DNA from: Chloroflexota bacterium
Lineage (GTDB): Bacteria > Chloroflexota > Anaerolineae > Aggregatilineales > Phototrophicaceae
DNA: 40,874 nucleotides
Assembly: GCA_009841405.1 (NCBI GenBank)
Contig: VXLV01000145.1
Coordinates: 1-40,874 of the forward strand
Direction of reading: 5' to 3'
How positions within the stretch are numbered: the stretch's first letter is position 1; each line of letters begins with the position of its first letter. The position numbers and the translations under genes were made by a program. Positions 1-10,104 of this stretch are shown piece after piece. Below the pieces are notes generated by a model, which saw nothing but the letters and a program-made list of their open reading frames with translations, had not been told where the DNA came from and did no database searches.

Positions 1-660
1 AAGAGAAAGCAGCTCGCTATTGAGCGTGAGCACGGCGTTCAGCGTGTTGATGCGCGAAAAGAAGCGCAGGATGCCCAGGGGCTCGTCGCCCTCGGCCACC
101 CAGCCGAGCGTCAGATAAAAGGGTTCCGGGTTGGCGCCCGGCGTCAAGCGGCCGGACGGGGGCAGGGCGAAGGGCGTGTCCTTGAGCAGCACGGCGAAGA
201 GGTAGGCGAGCATGAGTCCCAGCCAAAATACCGGCATGGAGACGCCGATATTGGCGCCGATCATGGTGCCGACATCCAGCGCGGATTTATGACGGTAGGC
301 GCTCAAAACGCCAAGGGGCACCCCCACGCTTATCGCGAAGAGCAGCGCGAAGAAGCCGAGCTCGACCGTAGTCGGCAGCCGATCGACAAGCAGCTCCATC
401 ACCGGGCGATGGAAGCGCATGGAGTCGCCCAGATCGCCTTGCAGAAAGTTACGCATATAGATCAGCAGCTGTATGGGCGCCGGCTGGTCGAGGCCGTTGC
501 GGCGGAAGTAATTTTCGCAGATTTCCTTGCTGGCGCGTTCTCCGAGCACGGCCAGGCAGGGGTCGCCGGGGATGGCGCGCGCCAGCGTGAAGGTGACGAC
601 AAGTATGCCGAACAATACCGGCAGCGAGAATGTCAGTCGTCTGAAGACGAATTTTAGCAT
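1..660 (-). CDS. ABC transporter permease, DppB/OppB type (partial, C-terminus beyond window)
   Basis: Inner-membrane permease subunit of a peptide/nickel-type ABC importer. The reading frame opens with ATG at 660 and stays open to base 1, so 220 codons are visible and the C-terminus is missing. The N-terminus (MLKFVFRRL, then a hydrophobic helix and RAIPGDP) is the standard start of DppB-family permeases. A periplasmic segment follows, then helices around residues 80-100 and 120-140. The characteristic SMPVFWLGLMLAYLFAV stretch lies near residues 141-157. The substrate cannot be told from the sequence. The other subunits would lie to the left, outside the window. It follows glpK on the same strand after 121 bases that contain a strong hairpin, so it is probably a separate unit. 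Family call is firm; specificity is unknown. Confidence 0.88.
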   Translation of the reverse strand, partial: MLKFVFRRLTFSLPVLFGILVVTFTLARAIPGDPCLAVLGERASKEICENYFRRNGLDQPAPIQLLIYMRNFLQGDLGDSMRFHRPVMELLVDRLPTTVELGFFALLFAISVGVPLGVLSAYRHKSALDVGTMIGANIGVSMPVFWLGLMLAYLFAVLLKDTPFALPPSGRLTPGANPEPFYLTLGWVAEGDEPLGILRFFSRINTLNAVLTLNSELLSL

Positions 661-750
661 CGCACGAATCCATGGGCGGCAAGTGGCTTAAGTATAGCGG
701 AGAGTCGCCCGTCGCCGCATCCCGCAGGCGCCGCTGCTGCCGGGCCGCCT

Positions 751-770
751 CCCCCTGACTCGTCGGGGGG
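751..770. repeat. C/G-rich hairpin between glpK and the permease
   Basis: An 8-bp stem with one G.T pair and a four-base loop (arms 751-758 and 763-770) lies 11 bases beyond the glpK stop on the minus strand. No T-tract follows on either strand, so it is not a classical intrinsic terminator. It may instead be one of the C-rich intergenic palindromes of this genome; a similar one is at 40845-40872. Confidence 0.45.
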
Positions 771-781
771 ACCGAGGGGGG

Positions 782-2254
<1,473 letters not shown>

Positions 2255-2295
2255 GTGTGGCCCTGCCCTTTGCTGAGTGGTTGGTTACGCTGGCC

Positions 2296-2301
2296 ATTGT
2301 A
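2296..2301 (-). promoter_or_regulatory. possible -10 hexamer for glpK
   Basis: TACAAT read on the minus strand, 42 bases before the glpK start. No convincing -35 lies 16-18 bases upstream. TACAAT recurs in the gaps ahead of several other genes in this window, which is the main support. Confidence 0.3.
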
Positions 2302-2426
2302 ACGCATCGCCGCGGCGGATACTGCCAAGGGATTGTCGGTGGACTGTGTGTTCGCGCTTTTCGGGACCCTCCGTGTCTCTTTTCCATGGAAACAGCGCAA
2401 TTCTCGCTTTCATCGACGTCGCAACC

Positions 2427-2500
2427 GTAGGGGCGACTTATCAAGTCGCCCGCAAGCGCAAATCACCACGACATCGGGCGACCAGATTGGTCGCCCCTAC
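2427..2500. repeat. paired palindromic repeat (REP/BIME-like)
   Basis: Two 25-base elements face each other: GTAGGGGCGAC...GTCGCCC at 2427-2451 and its inverted copy GGGCGAC...GTCGCCCCTAC at 2476-2500. Each half is itself a hairpin with a 9-bp stem and a 3-base loop. The innermost base pairs differ between the halves (CTT/AAG in one, CCA/TGG in the other), but pairing is kept in both. The right edge overlaps the stop codon of the membrane-protein gene at 2497-2499. The rest of the gap up to glpK (2255-2426) holds only the possible -10. Confidence 0.7.
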
Positions 2501-2919
2501 AAATTGTCGCCTTCTGACAGCCGAGCCGCCAGCAGCAGGCCAATGCCCAGGCCGGCCAGCGCGCCCGCGATTGCCCAGAAGGGCAGCCGCTCCAAGGCCG
2601 CCAGCAGCATCCCGGCTGGATAATCGGGGAAGATGTGGGCGTGGCGCAGATTCTTGAACAGCATCAGGGCGGCGGTGCAAAGCGCGGCGAGCGCCCCCGT
2701 AAGCGCGCCCGTGAGCGCGGCATGATGTGGCGTGAGAGCGAACCCGACCGCCACGCGCGACAAGAGCCAGAGCGTTAGCGATACGGACGAGAGCGCGCCC
2801 AAAAGCGTGACGGCGCTGGCGTCGTTGTCTTCCAGGCCCGACCAAAACAGAATCGCCAGGCCCGTCAGCAGCAGCGCGCCGCGTATGAGTTTGTCGCCGC
2901 CTGCAACGCTGCGCTTCAT
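2497..2919 (-). CDS. small membrane protein, unknown function
   Basis: 140 aa with about four hydrophobic segments (roughly residues 12-27, 36-60, 65-90 and 113-132) and short charged loops, so an integral inner-membrane protein. I recognise no family. Its ATG overlaps the stop codon of the GH13 gene upstream (ATGA at 2919-2916), which implies translational coupling and a shared transcript. Its last codons run into the palindromic repeat at 2427-2500, which supplies the stop codon, so repeat insertion may have altered the original C-terminus. No motif suggests catalysis. Confidence 0.7.
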   Translation of the reverse strand: MKRSVAGGDKLIRGALLLTGLAILFWSGLEDNDASAVTLLGALSSVSLTLWLLSRVAVGFALTPHHAALTGALTGALAALCTAALMLFKNLRHAHIFPDYPAGMLLAALERLPFWAIAGALAGLGIGLLLAARLSEGDNL

Positions 2920-4463
2920 AAGTCGGGGGCGGCTTGGTCGAAGCGCAGGATCTGGGCGGAATGAGGCGGGACTTCGAGCAGAACGCCTTCCCGCAGAATG
3001 CTGTCGCCGTCCTGGAAAACGAATGACTCGCGCAGAAGATCACAGAGCCGCCAGCGCCGCCCCGCCAGCCAACGCCAGTCCGAGAGGTCAAGCCACGCGC
3101 GCGACCACTCGCCACTCAGGTTGATGATGACCAGGCGCGCGGTCTCGTCGTGTTGCCAGGTGTAGGCGATCAGCTCGGCGTGTGTGCTGTCATGGCTGTG
3201 GATCGCCTGCGGCTCGCGCGATTGCCAGCGGCCGGCGCGGTAGATCTCCGAACGGACTTCGTTGAGCAGCCGACGATAAAAGCGCGCCAACAGCGGATGG
3301 CTGTTTTCTTCCGCGCCGCGGTTGATTTGCACCGGCAGCTTGATGCGGCGCCCGCTGAGCTGGCCCTGATGCAGCAGGGCGGCGCCGGGCAAGGTGCAGA
3401 TCAGCGCGGCGGCCGGCCGCTGCCGGTCTTCGCCGAAGATTTCCATGGCGCGCGGCTCGTCATGGTTTTCGATAAAGCGGATGTTGGCGCGCAGGAAGTC
3501 CAGGTCAGCCGCGAGATGTGATTTGATTGCGCCGATCTCGCCATTGGCGAGCCGGTCGTAGAGGCGCTTGTCGTAGGTATAGTCAAAGCCTTGCCGAAGG
3601 AGCTCGTGCTCGAGGTCCCAATACACCTCCGCCATAAAGAGCATTTGCGGATGGCGGTCGCGGACGGCCGGGATAATGGCCTGCCAATAATCGCTCGAAG
3701 GCGAGTTGTCGGCATCGCGGTTCCAGGTGTCAGCGAAAACCGCGTTCAGCATCAGCATGGCCATGTCGCAGCGGACGCCGTCGCACTGGTCGCCGATGTT
3801 GACCAGGGTATCGACCGCGGCGCCCCGCAAGCCGGGGTGAAAGGCGTCCAGTTGCGCGGTATCGATCCAGGCGGGGAAGTACGGATCGCGTCCGCGGGCG
3901 ATCACCGCGCCCTTGCCGGCAGGTTTGTCAGCGGCGAAGAAATCGCTGGGCCGCGCATCGAGATCGGAGCGCGCGCCGCGCATGAAATACTCCGGATGTT
4001 CGCGGGTCCAGCGATGATCCGTGGCGACATGATTGGGCACGAAGTCGAGGATGAGTTTGATGCCCAGGTCGGACAGCGCTTCGCGGAATCGCGCCAGGCC
4101 CGCGCGGCCGCCCAGTTCGCGTTCGACCTGATAATCGCGGATGGCGTAGGCGGAGCCGGGCACATCGGCGTCAGTGACGTCGGGCAGGGCCTGGCGGTAT
4201 TCGTGCAGGTAATTGAGCGCGCTATGGCGTGTGGCTTTGCCGCGATGCCAGACGCCCATCAGCCAGACGGCGTCGAAACCCCAGGCGGCCAGCTCTGCCA
4301 GCTCGGCGGCGGGAACATTCGCCAGCGTGATTTGGCGCTGATACTTGCGGCTGAGGCGGCGCAGCCAGACCCAGGTATTGATTTCGTAGATGAGGGGATG
4401 CGCCGGCCAGACGGAGGACAAAGTCTCGGCTGGACGGGCGCGGATGTCTGGCAGCAGGCTCAT
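2916..4463 (-). CDS. GH13 alpha-amylase-family glycosyl hydrolase (cytoplasmic)
   Basis: 515 aa, no signal peptide, so a cytoplasmic alpha-glucan enzyme. The four conserved GH13 regions are present: region I DFVPNH (about 140-145), region II GVRCDMAML with nucleophile Asp233, region III MAEVYWD with acid/base Glu279, and region IV FIENHDEPR with Asp335. A C-terminal beta-domain follows (STHAELIAYTWQHDETARLVIINLSG). The long N-terminal IYEINTWVWLRRL segment is typical of an uncharacterised GH13 group; hydrolase and transglycosidase cannot be told apart. An in-frame TTG lies at 4526, but the ATG at 4463 begins right before the conserved N-terminus and is preferred. It is downstream of the alpha/beta hydrolase (88-base gap) and coupled to the membrane-protein gene. 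Confidence 0.85.
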   Translation of the reverse strand: MSLLPDIRARPAETLSSVWPAHPLIYEINTWVWLRRLSRKYQRQITLANVPAAELAELAAWGFDAVWLMGVWHRGKATRHSALNYLHEYRQALPDVTDADVPGSAYAIRDYQVERELGGRAGLARFREALSDLGIKLILDFVPNHVATDHRWTREHPEYFMRGARSDLDARPSDFFAADKPAGKGAVIARGRDPYFPAWIDTAQLDAFHPGLRGAAVDTLVNIGDQCDGVRCDMAMLMLNAVFADTWNRDADNSPSSDYWQAIIPAVRDRHPQMLFMAEVYWDLEHELLRQGFDYTYDKRLYDRLANGEIGAIKSHLAADLDFLRANIRFIENHDEPRAMEIFGEDRQRPAAALICTLPGAALLHQGQLSGRRIKLPVQINRGAEENSHPLLARFYRRLLNEVRSEIYRAGRWQSREPQAIHSHDSTHAELIAYTWQHDETARLVIINLSGEWSRAWLDLSDWRWLAGRRWRLCDLLRESFVFQDGDSILREGVLLEVPPHSAQILRFDQAAPDL

Positions 4464-4551
4464 GGCAATCCGGCGGATGGATAGACGGAACACAATCAGT
4501 CTAGCAGCGAACGAGCGTCGTTCCAATCGGATTCTGCGTTGCGGCTTGACC

Positions 4552-5310
4552 TCAGGCGCCGGCGGCGGAGAGATGCCGCAGCGTCAAGCGATTGAAGCGC
4601 TCGGTCGCTTGCTCGTGGACGGCATGGCCGCAGTCGAAGAGCTCCAGCCGGCCCTCGGCGACTTTGTCGACGAAGCGCCGGCCGTATTGCGGGGGATTGA
4701 GCTTGTCATGGCGGCCGAGCATGATTAGCAGCGGGCAGGTGATGTTTGGCGCCAGGTCAAGGCTGACATTGCCGCCGGCGTCGATGACGCGGGTCATGGC
4801 GCGCACCCACTGCCCGGTGAATGTTGCGGCGTCGCTGAAGCCGTGGATGCGCTTCTCTTCATCCGTGATCCAGTCGCCCGGGTATACGCGCTGAAAGACC
4901 GGTCGCAAATCGGGCCCGAAGTGGCCGACCGCGCCAATGGCGATGCAAGAGGCGATGCGCGCCGGATGCTTGCCGGCAGCGATCAACGCCACTTCGCCGC
5001 CGTCCGAATAGCCGATCAGATGCGCTTTGTCGAACCCCCGGGCGTCCATGAAGGCGATGAGGTCGCCGCAGTCGCGCTGGTAGAAGTTGTTGGGGAAGTC
5101 GCGCGGTTTAGGCAGCGACTCGCCGTAGCCGCGCAGGGTCAATCCGATGACGCGAAACCCGCGCGCGCCCAGCCAGTCCATGACCGCGCCCAGGTGGATG
5201 CGCGCCGTGCCCAGCATGCCAGGCACAAGTATCACCGGGGCACTGTCGCCGTCGGGCGTCTCGTCTTCATAGTGCAGCGCGGCGCCCGTGGCCAGCTTCG
5301 CCAGCGGCAT
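4552..5310 (-). CDS. alpha/beta-fold hydrolase
   Basis: 252 aa, single alpha/beta-hydrolase domain, probably cytoplasmic. The oxyanion strand is VILVPGMLGT. The nucleophile elbow is GYSDGG, the acid is in LLIMLGRHDKLNPP, and the catalytic His is in FDCGHAVHEQATERFN. Together these form a complete Ser-Asp-His triad. GLTLRGYGES is the usual segment between the first strands. Substrate is unknown; such proteins include esterases, lactonases and C-C hydrolases. The ATG lies 21 bases after the lon stop on the same strand, so the two are probably co-transcribed. Confidence 0.85.
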   Translation of the reverse strand: MPLAKLATGAALHYEDETPDGDSAPVILVPGMLGTARIHLGAVMDWLGARGFRVIGLTLRGYGESLPKPRDFPNNFYQRDCGDLIAFMDARGFDKAHLIGYSDGGEVALIAAGKHPARIASCIAIGAVGHFGPDLRPVFQRVYPGDWITDEEKRIHGFSDAATFTGQWVRAMTRVIDAGGNVSLDLAPNITCPLLIMLGRHDKLNPPQYGRRFVDKVAEGRLELFDCGHAVHEQATERFNRLTLRHLSAAGA

Positions 5311-5331
5311 GCGATTGCCTCCCGGCCGCGC

Positions 5332-7842
5332 CTATGGGACGGCGACTTGCGCCTCGGCGCGGAATATCGGCGGCACGTCGACCAAGGCGATATCGAGGAC
5401 ATCGTCCAGGTGATCGACGAGCACGAAACGCAGATCATCGCGCACGTCATCGGGCACATCGTCGAGATCGTTTTCGTTTTTGCGCGGCAAGATGACCGTA
5501 TCCGCTCCCAAGCGATGCGCCGCCAGCACTTTGTCTTTGATGCCGCCGACGGGCAGCACCTGTCCGCTCAGCGTCAATTCGCCGGTCATGGCGATATTGC
5601 TCTTGGCGCTGCGCTCAGTCAGCAAGGAGGCAAGGGCGGTCGCCATGGTGACGCCCGCGCTGGGGCCGTCTTTGGGCACGGCGCCCGCCGGCACATGCAA
5701 ATGGATGTCGTATTCGTCGTAAAAGGCGGGATCGACGCCCAGTTGGTCGGCCCGCGACCGCGCGAAGCTGTAGGCGATCTTGGCGCTCTCCTGCATGACT
5801 TCGCCCAGCTGGCCGGTGTATTCGAAGCCCTTGCCGCCTTTCATTTTGGTGGCTTCGATGAAGAGGGCGTCGCCGCCGACTGGTGTCCAGGCCAGCCCGG
5901 TCGCCACGCCGGGGATTTCGGTCCGGTCCTGCAATTCGCTGCGATAACCATAGCGGGCTTTGCCAAGCAGCTCCTTGACCGTGTCGTTGTCCACGTCCGC
6001 TCGATCAAGGTCGCCTTCGGCAATTTTGGTGACGACCTTGCGGGCGGCTTTGCCGATTTCCCGCTCCAGGCCGCGCACGCCCGCCTCGCGCGTGTAATCG
6101 CGGATGATTTGCAGCAGGGCTTCATCGCTGAATTCGAGTTCGTCCGCGCGCAAGCCGTTCTCGCGCCGCTGACGCGGGACGAGGTATTGCGCGGCGATGG
6201 CCAGTTTTTCCAGCTCGGTATAGCCGCTCAACTGGATGACTTCCATGCGGTCTCTCAGGGGGCCGGGGATGGTGTCGAGCGAATTGGCGGTGGTGATGAA
6301 CATGACATCGCTGAGGTCAAAGGCGACATCGAGGTAGTGATCGCGGAATTCGGCGTTCTGCTCCGGATCGAGCGCCTCCAGCAAAGCGGAGCCGGGGTCG
6401 CCGCGGAAGTCGCGACCGAGTTTGTCGATTTCGTCGAGCATGATCAAGGGGTTGCGAGATTTGGCGCGGCGGATTGCCTGGATGATACGGCCGGGCATGG
6501 CGCCGACATAAGTGCGGCGGAAGCCGCGGATCTCGGCTTCGTCGCGGATGCCGCCCAGGCTCATGCGGATGAATTCGCGGCCCATGGCGCGGGCGATTGA
6601 AGCGCCCAGCGAGGTCTTGCCGACGCCGGGCGGCCCGACAAAGAGCAGAATCGCGCCCGAGCGATCGCGCCGAACCGGGTCGAAGCCGTCGCCGGCAGCG
6701 AATTCTTCTTCGCGCTCGGCGCGCAATTTACGCACCGCCAAGAACTCCAGGACGCGCTGCTTGACATCGCGCAAGCCGTAATGGTCTTCGTCCAGGATCT
6801 GGCGCGCCACGGCGATGTCGAGCTTGTCTTCGGTGCGCTGGTTCCAGGGCAGGCTGCAGATCCAGTCGAGGTAGGTGCGGATGACGCCGTATTCGGCGGC
6901 GGCGACAGAAAGCCGGGACAGGCGGCTCAGCTCGCGCTCGGCTTCTCGCCGCGCTTCTTCGGGCATATCAGCGGCATCGATGAGTTCGCGGAAGCGCTCG
7001 ATTTCCTGTTGGTCGTCGTCTTCTTCCAACTCGCGCTGGATGGCCTTCATTTGCTCGCGCAAGTAGTAGTCGCGCTGCGTTTTCTCCATTTCTTGCTGCG
7101 CGTCTTCCTGGATCTTGCGTCCTAGCGACAGCACGTCGTATTCCTTGCTCAGCAGCTGCAGCAGGTGGCGGATCTTGTCGCCGGCGTTGTTCATTTCGAG
7201 CAGGCGCTGGGCGTCGTCCAGATCGGTGCGGACGTATGTTGCGATCGAATAAACCAACTGCAGCGGGTCTTCGACATTGATGGCGTTGCTGACCAACTCT
7301 TGCGGGATGCTGGGCACGAGCTCGGCCAGGGCGCTGAAGCGGTCGACCACGCTGCGCACCATCGCTTCCATCTCGATGTCGTCGGCGAAGACGACTTCGT
7401 CTTCGGGGATACGCGTTACGCGCGCCTTGAGATAGGGCGAAGTCTCAATGAATTCGTCAATCTGAATGCGCTGCAAGCCCTGGATCAGCAGGCGCACGGT
7501 GCCATCGGGCGTACGGAAAAGGCGGTGGATGGTGGCGAGCGTGCCTACAGTCTGCACTTGATCGGGGCCGGGGGCGCTCTGGCTGGGGTCTTTGGAGGCG
7601 ACCAGACCGACCATGCGGTCGCCGGCCACCACATCGTCCACCAGCTTGATGCTGCGCTCTTGACCGACGGTCAGAGGGATGGCGGTCTGCGGATAGACGA
7701 CCAGGCCGCGAAGGGGCAGAATCGGCAATTCTTCCGGCTGGTCAATCGCCGCGCCTTCATCTTCCAACTCCTCGTTGAGCGTGAATTCGATTTTGCTTTG
7801 CGCCGGCTCCATGTCGGTCAAGAGCATTTCCCAATATGTCAT
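5332..7842 (-). CDS. lon: ATP-dependent endopeptidase Lon
   Basis: 836 aa, full-length LonA. The N-terminal substrate-binding domain begins at LPILPLRGLVVYPQTAIPL. An AAA+ module follows with Walker A GPPGVGKTS near residue 400 and Walker B IMLDEID. The C-terminal protease domain contains KDGPSAGVTMATA with nucleophile Ser728 and GGIKDKVLAAHR with Lys771, spaced 43 residues as in the family. It degrades misfolded and regulatory proteins in the cytoplasm. The start is ATG at 7842, with a GAGGA ribosome-binding site (7852-7856) nine bases upstream. A TTTTTA-17-TAAAGT pair farther up the minus strand is a weak promoter candidate. No CIRCE or other heat-shock operator was recognised. Confidence 0.97.
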   Translation of the reverse strand: MTYWEMLLTDMEPAQSKIEFTLNEELEDEGAAIDQPEELPILPLRGLVVYPQTAIPLTVGQERSIKLVDDVVAGDRMVGLVASKDPSQSAPGPDQVQTVGTLATIHRLFRTPDGTVRLLIQGLQRIQIDEFIETSPYLKARVTRIPEDEVVFADDIEMEAMVRSVVDRFSALAELVPSIPQELVSNAINVEDPLQLVYSIATYVRTDLDDAQRLLEMNNAGDKIRHLLQLLSKEYDVLSLGRKIQEDAQQEMEKTQRDYYLREQMKAIQRELEEDDDQQEIERFRELIDAADMPEEARREAERELSRLSRLSVAAAEYGVIRTYLDWICSLPWNQRTEDKLDIAVARQILDEDHYGLRDVKQRVLEFLAVRKLRAEREEEFAAGDGFDPVRRDRSGAILLFVGPPGVGKTSLGASIARAMGREFIRMSLGGIRDEAEIRGFRRTYVGAMPGRIIQAIRRAKSRNPLIMLDEIDKLGRDFRGDPGSALLEALDPEQNAEFRDHYLDVAFDLSDVMFITTANSLDTIPGPLRDRMEVIQLSGYTELEKLAIAAQYLVPRQRRENGLRADELEFSDEALLQIIRDYTREAGVRGLEREIGKAARKVVTKIAEGDLDRADVDNDTVKELLGKARYGYRSELQDRTEIPGVATGLAWTPVGGDALFIEATKMKGGKGFEYTGQLGEVMQESAKIAYSFARSRADQLGVDPAFYDEYDIHLHVPAGAVPKDGPSAGVTMATALASLLTERSAKSNIAMTGELTLSGQVLPVGGIKDKVLAAHRLGADTVILPRKNENDLDDVPDDVRDDLRFVLVDHLDDVLDIALVDVPPIFRAEAQVAVP

Positions 7843-8146
7843 GTATGTTGTTCCTCGGCGTTCACCGTACGACGGCGGGGCGATGGCGATTCATTCGCCC
7901 GCGTCGTTCGTCGGTCGCCTTCCTGTTTCTTTGGTTGCTACACAGTCGCTCAACTTTACTTTACATTTGTACGCGTAAAAATGGTATCAGCGTTCGCGTG
8001 GCGGGGAGATTTTTGATACGTTTCTAAGACTTGCGCCCGAGGCTTGATTGCGCGGCGCAACTGAATGGCGTTCCGATTTGCCCCATTTGCCGGCGCGAAT
8101 ACAATGAAGGCACGGAGATTTGTCGGCAATACAGGAAGACGGCGCT
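7843..8146. other. divergent intergenic region between lon and the YkuD gene
   Basis: 304 bases without a credible gene. It holds the lon ribosome-binding site at its left edge, an AT-rich patch (about 7930-8030) that could carry the lon promoter, and the plus-strand promoter and AGGAAG ribosome-binding site (8133-8138) of the transpeptidase gene at its right edge. Confidence 0.6.
8078..8105 (+). promoter_or_regulatory. candidate promoter of the YkuD transpeptidase gene
   Basis: TTGCCC (8078-8083), a 16-base spacer, then TACAAT (8100-8105). It lies 42 bases before the ATG at 8147. Confidence 0.4.
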
Positions 8147-9895
8147 ATGACCGCGAACATTGGCAATCGGCAAAAGCGCAAGACTGGGCGAGCGCGCGAC
8201 CGCAACCTGGCCCGGCAGCAGCGGCGCCTGGCGAAGCGCGAGAGCCGCGAGAGCGGCGGCGAGCACGCCTTCTTTCGCCGGCGCTTCCCCGCCTATGACG
8301 AGAGCAAGATCGCGCATCGCGCTCTGGCCTGGCTATTCTCAAGCCGGTCGCCGGTGGCCAAAGTGACCAGCCTCGTCGCGGTTTCTGTTCTGGTGTTTTT
8401 CATCGGCAGCGTCGCGCTTTCCGAGCGGATCTTTCCGAATGTCTACGCGATGGGGCTGTCAATCGGCGAGATGACGCCGCGCGAAGCGGAAGCCGCCATC
8501 AACGCGCACTGGGATCACCGTCTCAAAATTGACATTCGGGTTGATGGCGAGCACGTCGACTGGGTGAGCCCGGATGAGCTGGGCTTGTCAATTGACGCCG
8601 CGGCAATGGCGGAGGGCGCCCGGGCGGCCGGCTTCGCGGGCATTCCTTTTGGATTCAATGTTGACCCGATCGTCTCTGTGTCGCATAGCCGCGCCCAAAC
8701 GATCCTGCTCGATTTAACCGAGTCGATATATGTGCAGCAGTACGAGGCTGGCTACAAGTGGTCGGGCGGGCGATTGATCACGGTGCCGGGCCGGCGCGGC
8801 AGACATCTGGACATCAAGCAGAGTCTGGACAGTTTGAAAGCGAACGCGGCCGATGTCGTGATGGAAAGGCGCTTCAATCTGCAGACGATTCAGCTCGTCC
8901 CGACAGTCCTCGACAGCGCGCCATTTCTGGACGAGGCGCTGGTGTTTCTGAACAAGGGCATCCGGCTCAAGGGATACGATCCCTTCCGGGACCAGATGAT
9001 TTCTTTCAGCGTGAATCAGCAGATGGCGGCCGAATGGCTTATCGCCGGCGAAAACGGACTGTCGGTGCGGCCGGACGCGTTTGGACGCTTCATTGAGGGC
9101 CAGAACCAGGAGCTGGTCAAAGGCGGCCGCTATATCGACAAGCTGCGGGCAACGCAAACTTTGCAGCAAGCGCTGTCGACCGGCGACGAGGACGTGGTTT
9201 TGCGGTTGAATTACTTGCCCGACGAATATCAGATTGTGCGCAAGGACACCGGCTATCGCATTGGTCGCAAGCGCGGGATTCCTTATGAGTTGATTCGGGA
9301 CGCCAACCCCACGGTCGATTGGAGCAGCCTGGTGGTCGGCCAGTCGGTGCAGATTCCATCGCGCGATGTCATGATCCCGGAAGATCCGGTGCCGCACAAA
9401 CGCATTGTGGTTGACCTGGAATCGCAGTGGCTGGTGGGTTTTGAAAATGGCGAGCTGATTTTCGACTGGGGCATATCGTCCGGGCGCGAAGAAGCGCCGA
9501 CTTACCCGGGCATCTTTCAGATTCTGACGCATGACGAAAAAGCCTTCGGCGGCAGCTTCGCGCTCTGCAACGAAACGGGCACCAATTGCAACCAATGGGA
9601 AATGGCCTGGTTCATGGGCATTTACGAAGTCGTGCCCGGGCTGATGAATGGATTCCACGGCGCCGTGCTGCTGCCAAACGGCGGCTATTTGGGCGGCGGC
9701 GGCGTCTACGAACCCTCGACATTTGGCTGCATCATGTCGGTTGACAAATGGGCGAAAGATCTCTACGAATGGGCCGAGATCGGCACGATGGTTGAGATTA
9801 TTTCCGAAGAGTTCGCGCCGGAAAGCGAGTTGGCAAAATACGCCATGGCCTACATCGCCACGGTGGACACCGACTACCGGCCGATCTCGGCCTAA
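8147..9895 (+). CDS. membrane-anchored L,D-transpeptidase with VanW-type, LysM and YkuD domains
   Basis: 582 aa cell-envelope protein expected to act on peptidoglycan. A very basic cytoplasmic head (residues 1-50) leads to one transmembrane helix at about 72-90. Next is a VanW/peptidoglycan-binding-4-like segment (IFPNVYAMGLSIGEMTPREAEAAI, about 95-120, and repeats). A LysM-like segment (about 360-405) and a YkuD domain (about 417-545) follow. The putative base His504 (FHG) and nucleophile Cys528 are spaced as in YkuD enzymes. However, the Cys motif reads STFGCIMS instead of the usual SHGC(I/V)R. The ATG at 8147 is preferred over an upstream TTG because AGGAAG sits eight bases before it. If the domain is active it makes 3-3 crosslinks or attaches proteins; the atypical motif leaves that open. 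Confidence 0.88.
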   Translation: MTANIGNRQKRKTGRARDRNLARQQRRLAKRESRESGGEHAFFRRRFPAYDESKIAHRALAWLFSSRSPVAKVTSLVAVSVLVFFIGSVALSERIFPNVYAMGLSIGEMTPREAEAAINAHWDHRLKIDIRVDGEHVDWVSPDELGLSIDAAAMAEGARAAGFAGIPFGFNVDPIVSVSHSRAQTILLDLTESIYVQQYEAGYKWSGGRLITVPGRRGRHLDIKQSLDSLKANAADVVMERRFNLQTIQLVPTVLDSAPFLDEALVFLNKGIRLKGYDPFRDQMISFSVNQQMAAEWLIAGENGLSVRPDAFGRFIEGQNQELVKGGRYIDKLRATQTLQQALSTGDEDVVLRLNYLPDEYQIVRKDTGYRIGRKRGIPYELIRDANPTVDWSSLVVGQSVQIPSRDVMIPEDPVPHKRIVVDLESQWLVGFENGELIFDWGISSGREEAPTYPGIFQILTHDEKAFGGSFALCNETGTNCNQWEMAWFMGIYEVVPGLMNGFHGAVLLPNGGYLGGGGVYEPSTFGCIMSVDKWAKDLYEWAEIGTMVEIISEEFAPESELAKYAMAYIATVDTDYRPISA

Positions 9896-10042
9896 GCGCG
9901 TCGGCTTCCGGCATCGCAGTTGATTCGCGCTGCCGGTCCGACGAGCGCCGGGCTTCACAATTGCCTCCGGCAGTTTGCAGCGCCGGGCATTTGCCGCATC
10001 TCATAACTGCATTAAGTCGCCGGACGCCCGCGCAAGTGGGCA

Positions 10043-10070
10043 TTTTGTTTTGCCCAGCCTAAGGTAAAAT
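10043..10070 (+). promoter_or_regulatory. possible promoter of the S9 peptidase gene
   Basis: TTTTGT (10043-10048), a 16-base spacer and TAAAAT (10065-10070), 34 bases before the ATG. The -35 overlaps a small GGGCA/TGCCC hairpin (10038-10055). The remaining gap from 9896 shows only a short direct repeat (AGCGCCGGGC twice). Confidence 0.3.
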
Positions 10071-10104
10071 CTTAAGCCATTCGCGAGTCGAAGCAAGGCA
10101 AAGC

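Noticed and set aside
751..770. True Rho-independent terminator after glpK
   Set aside because: The hairpin is stable, but no T-run follows on the minus strand; kept only as a repeat-like element.
4843..6600. Long 585-codon plus-strand frame opposite lon
   Set aside because: It is antisense to the conserved Lon protease and AAA+ domains; its composition follows from codon bias on the other strand in GC-rich DNA.
8714..9958. 414-codon minus-strand frame opposite the YkuD gene
   Set aside because: It is antisense to conserved LysM/YkuD motifs and has no start signal or domain.
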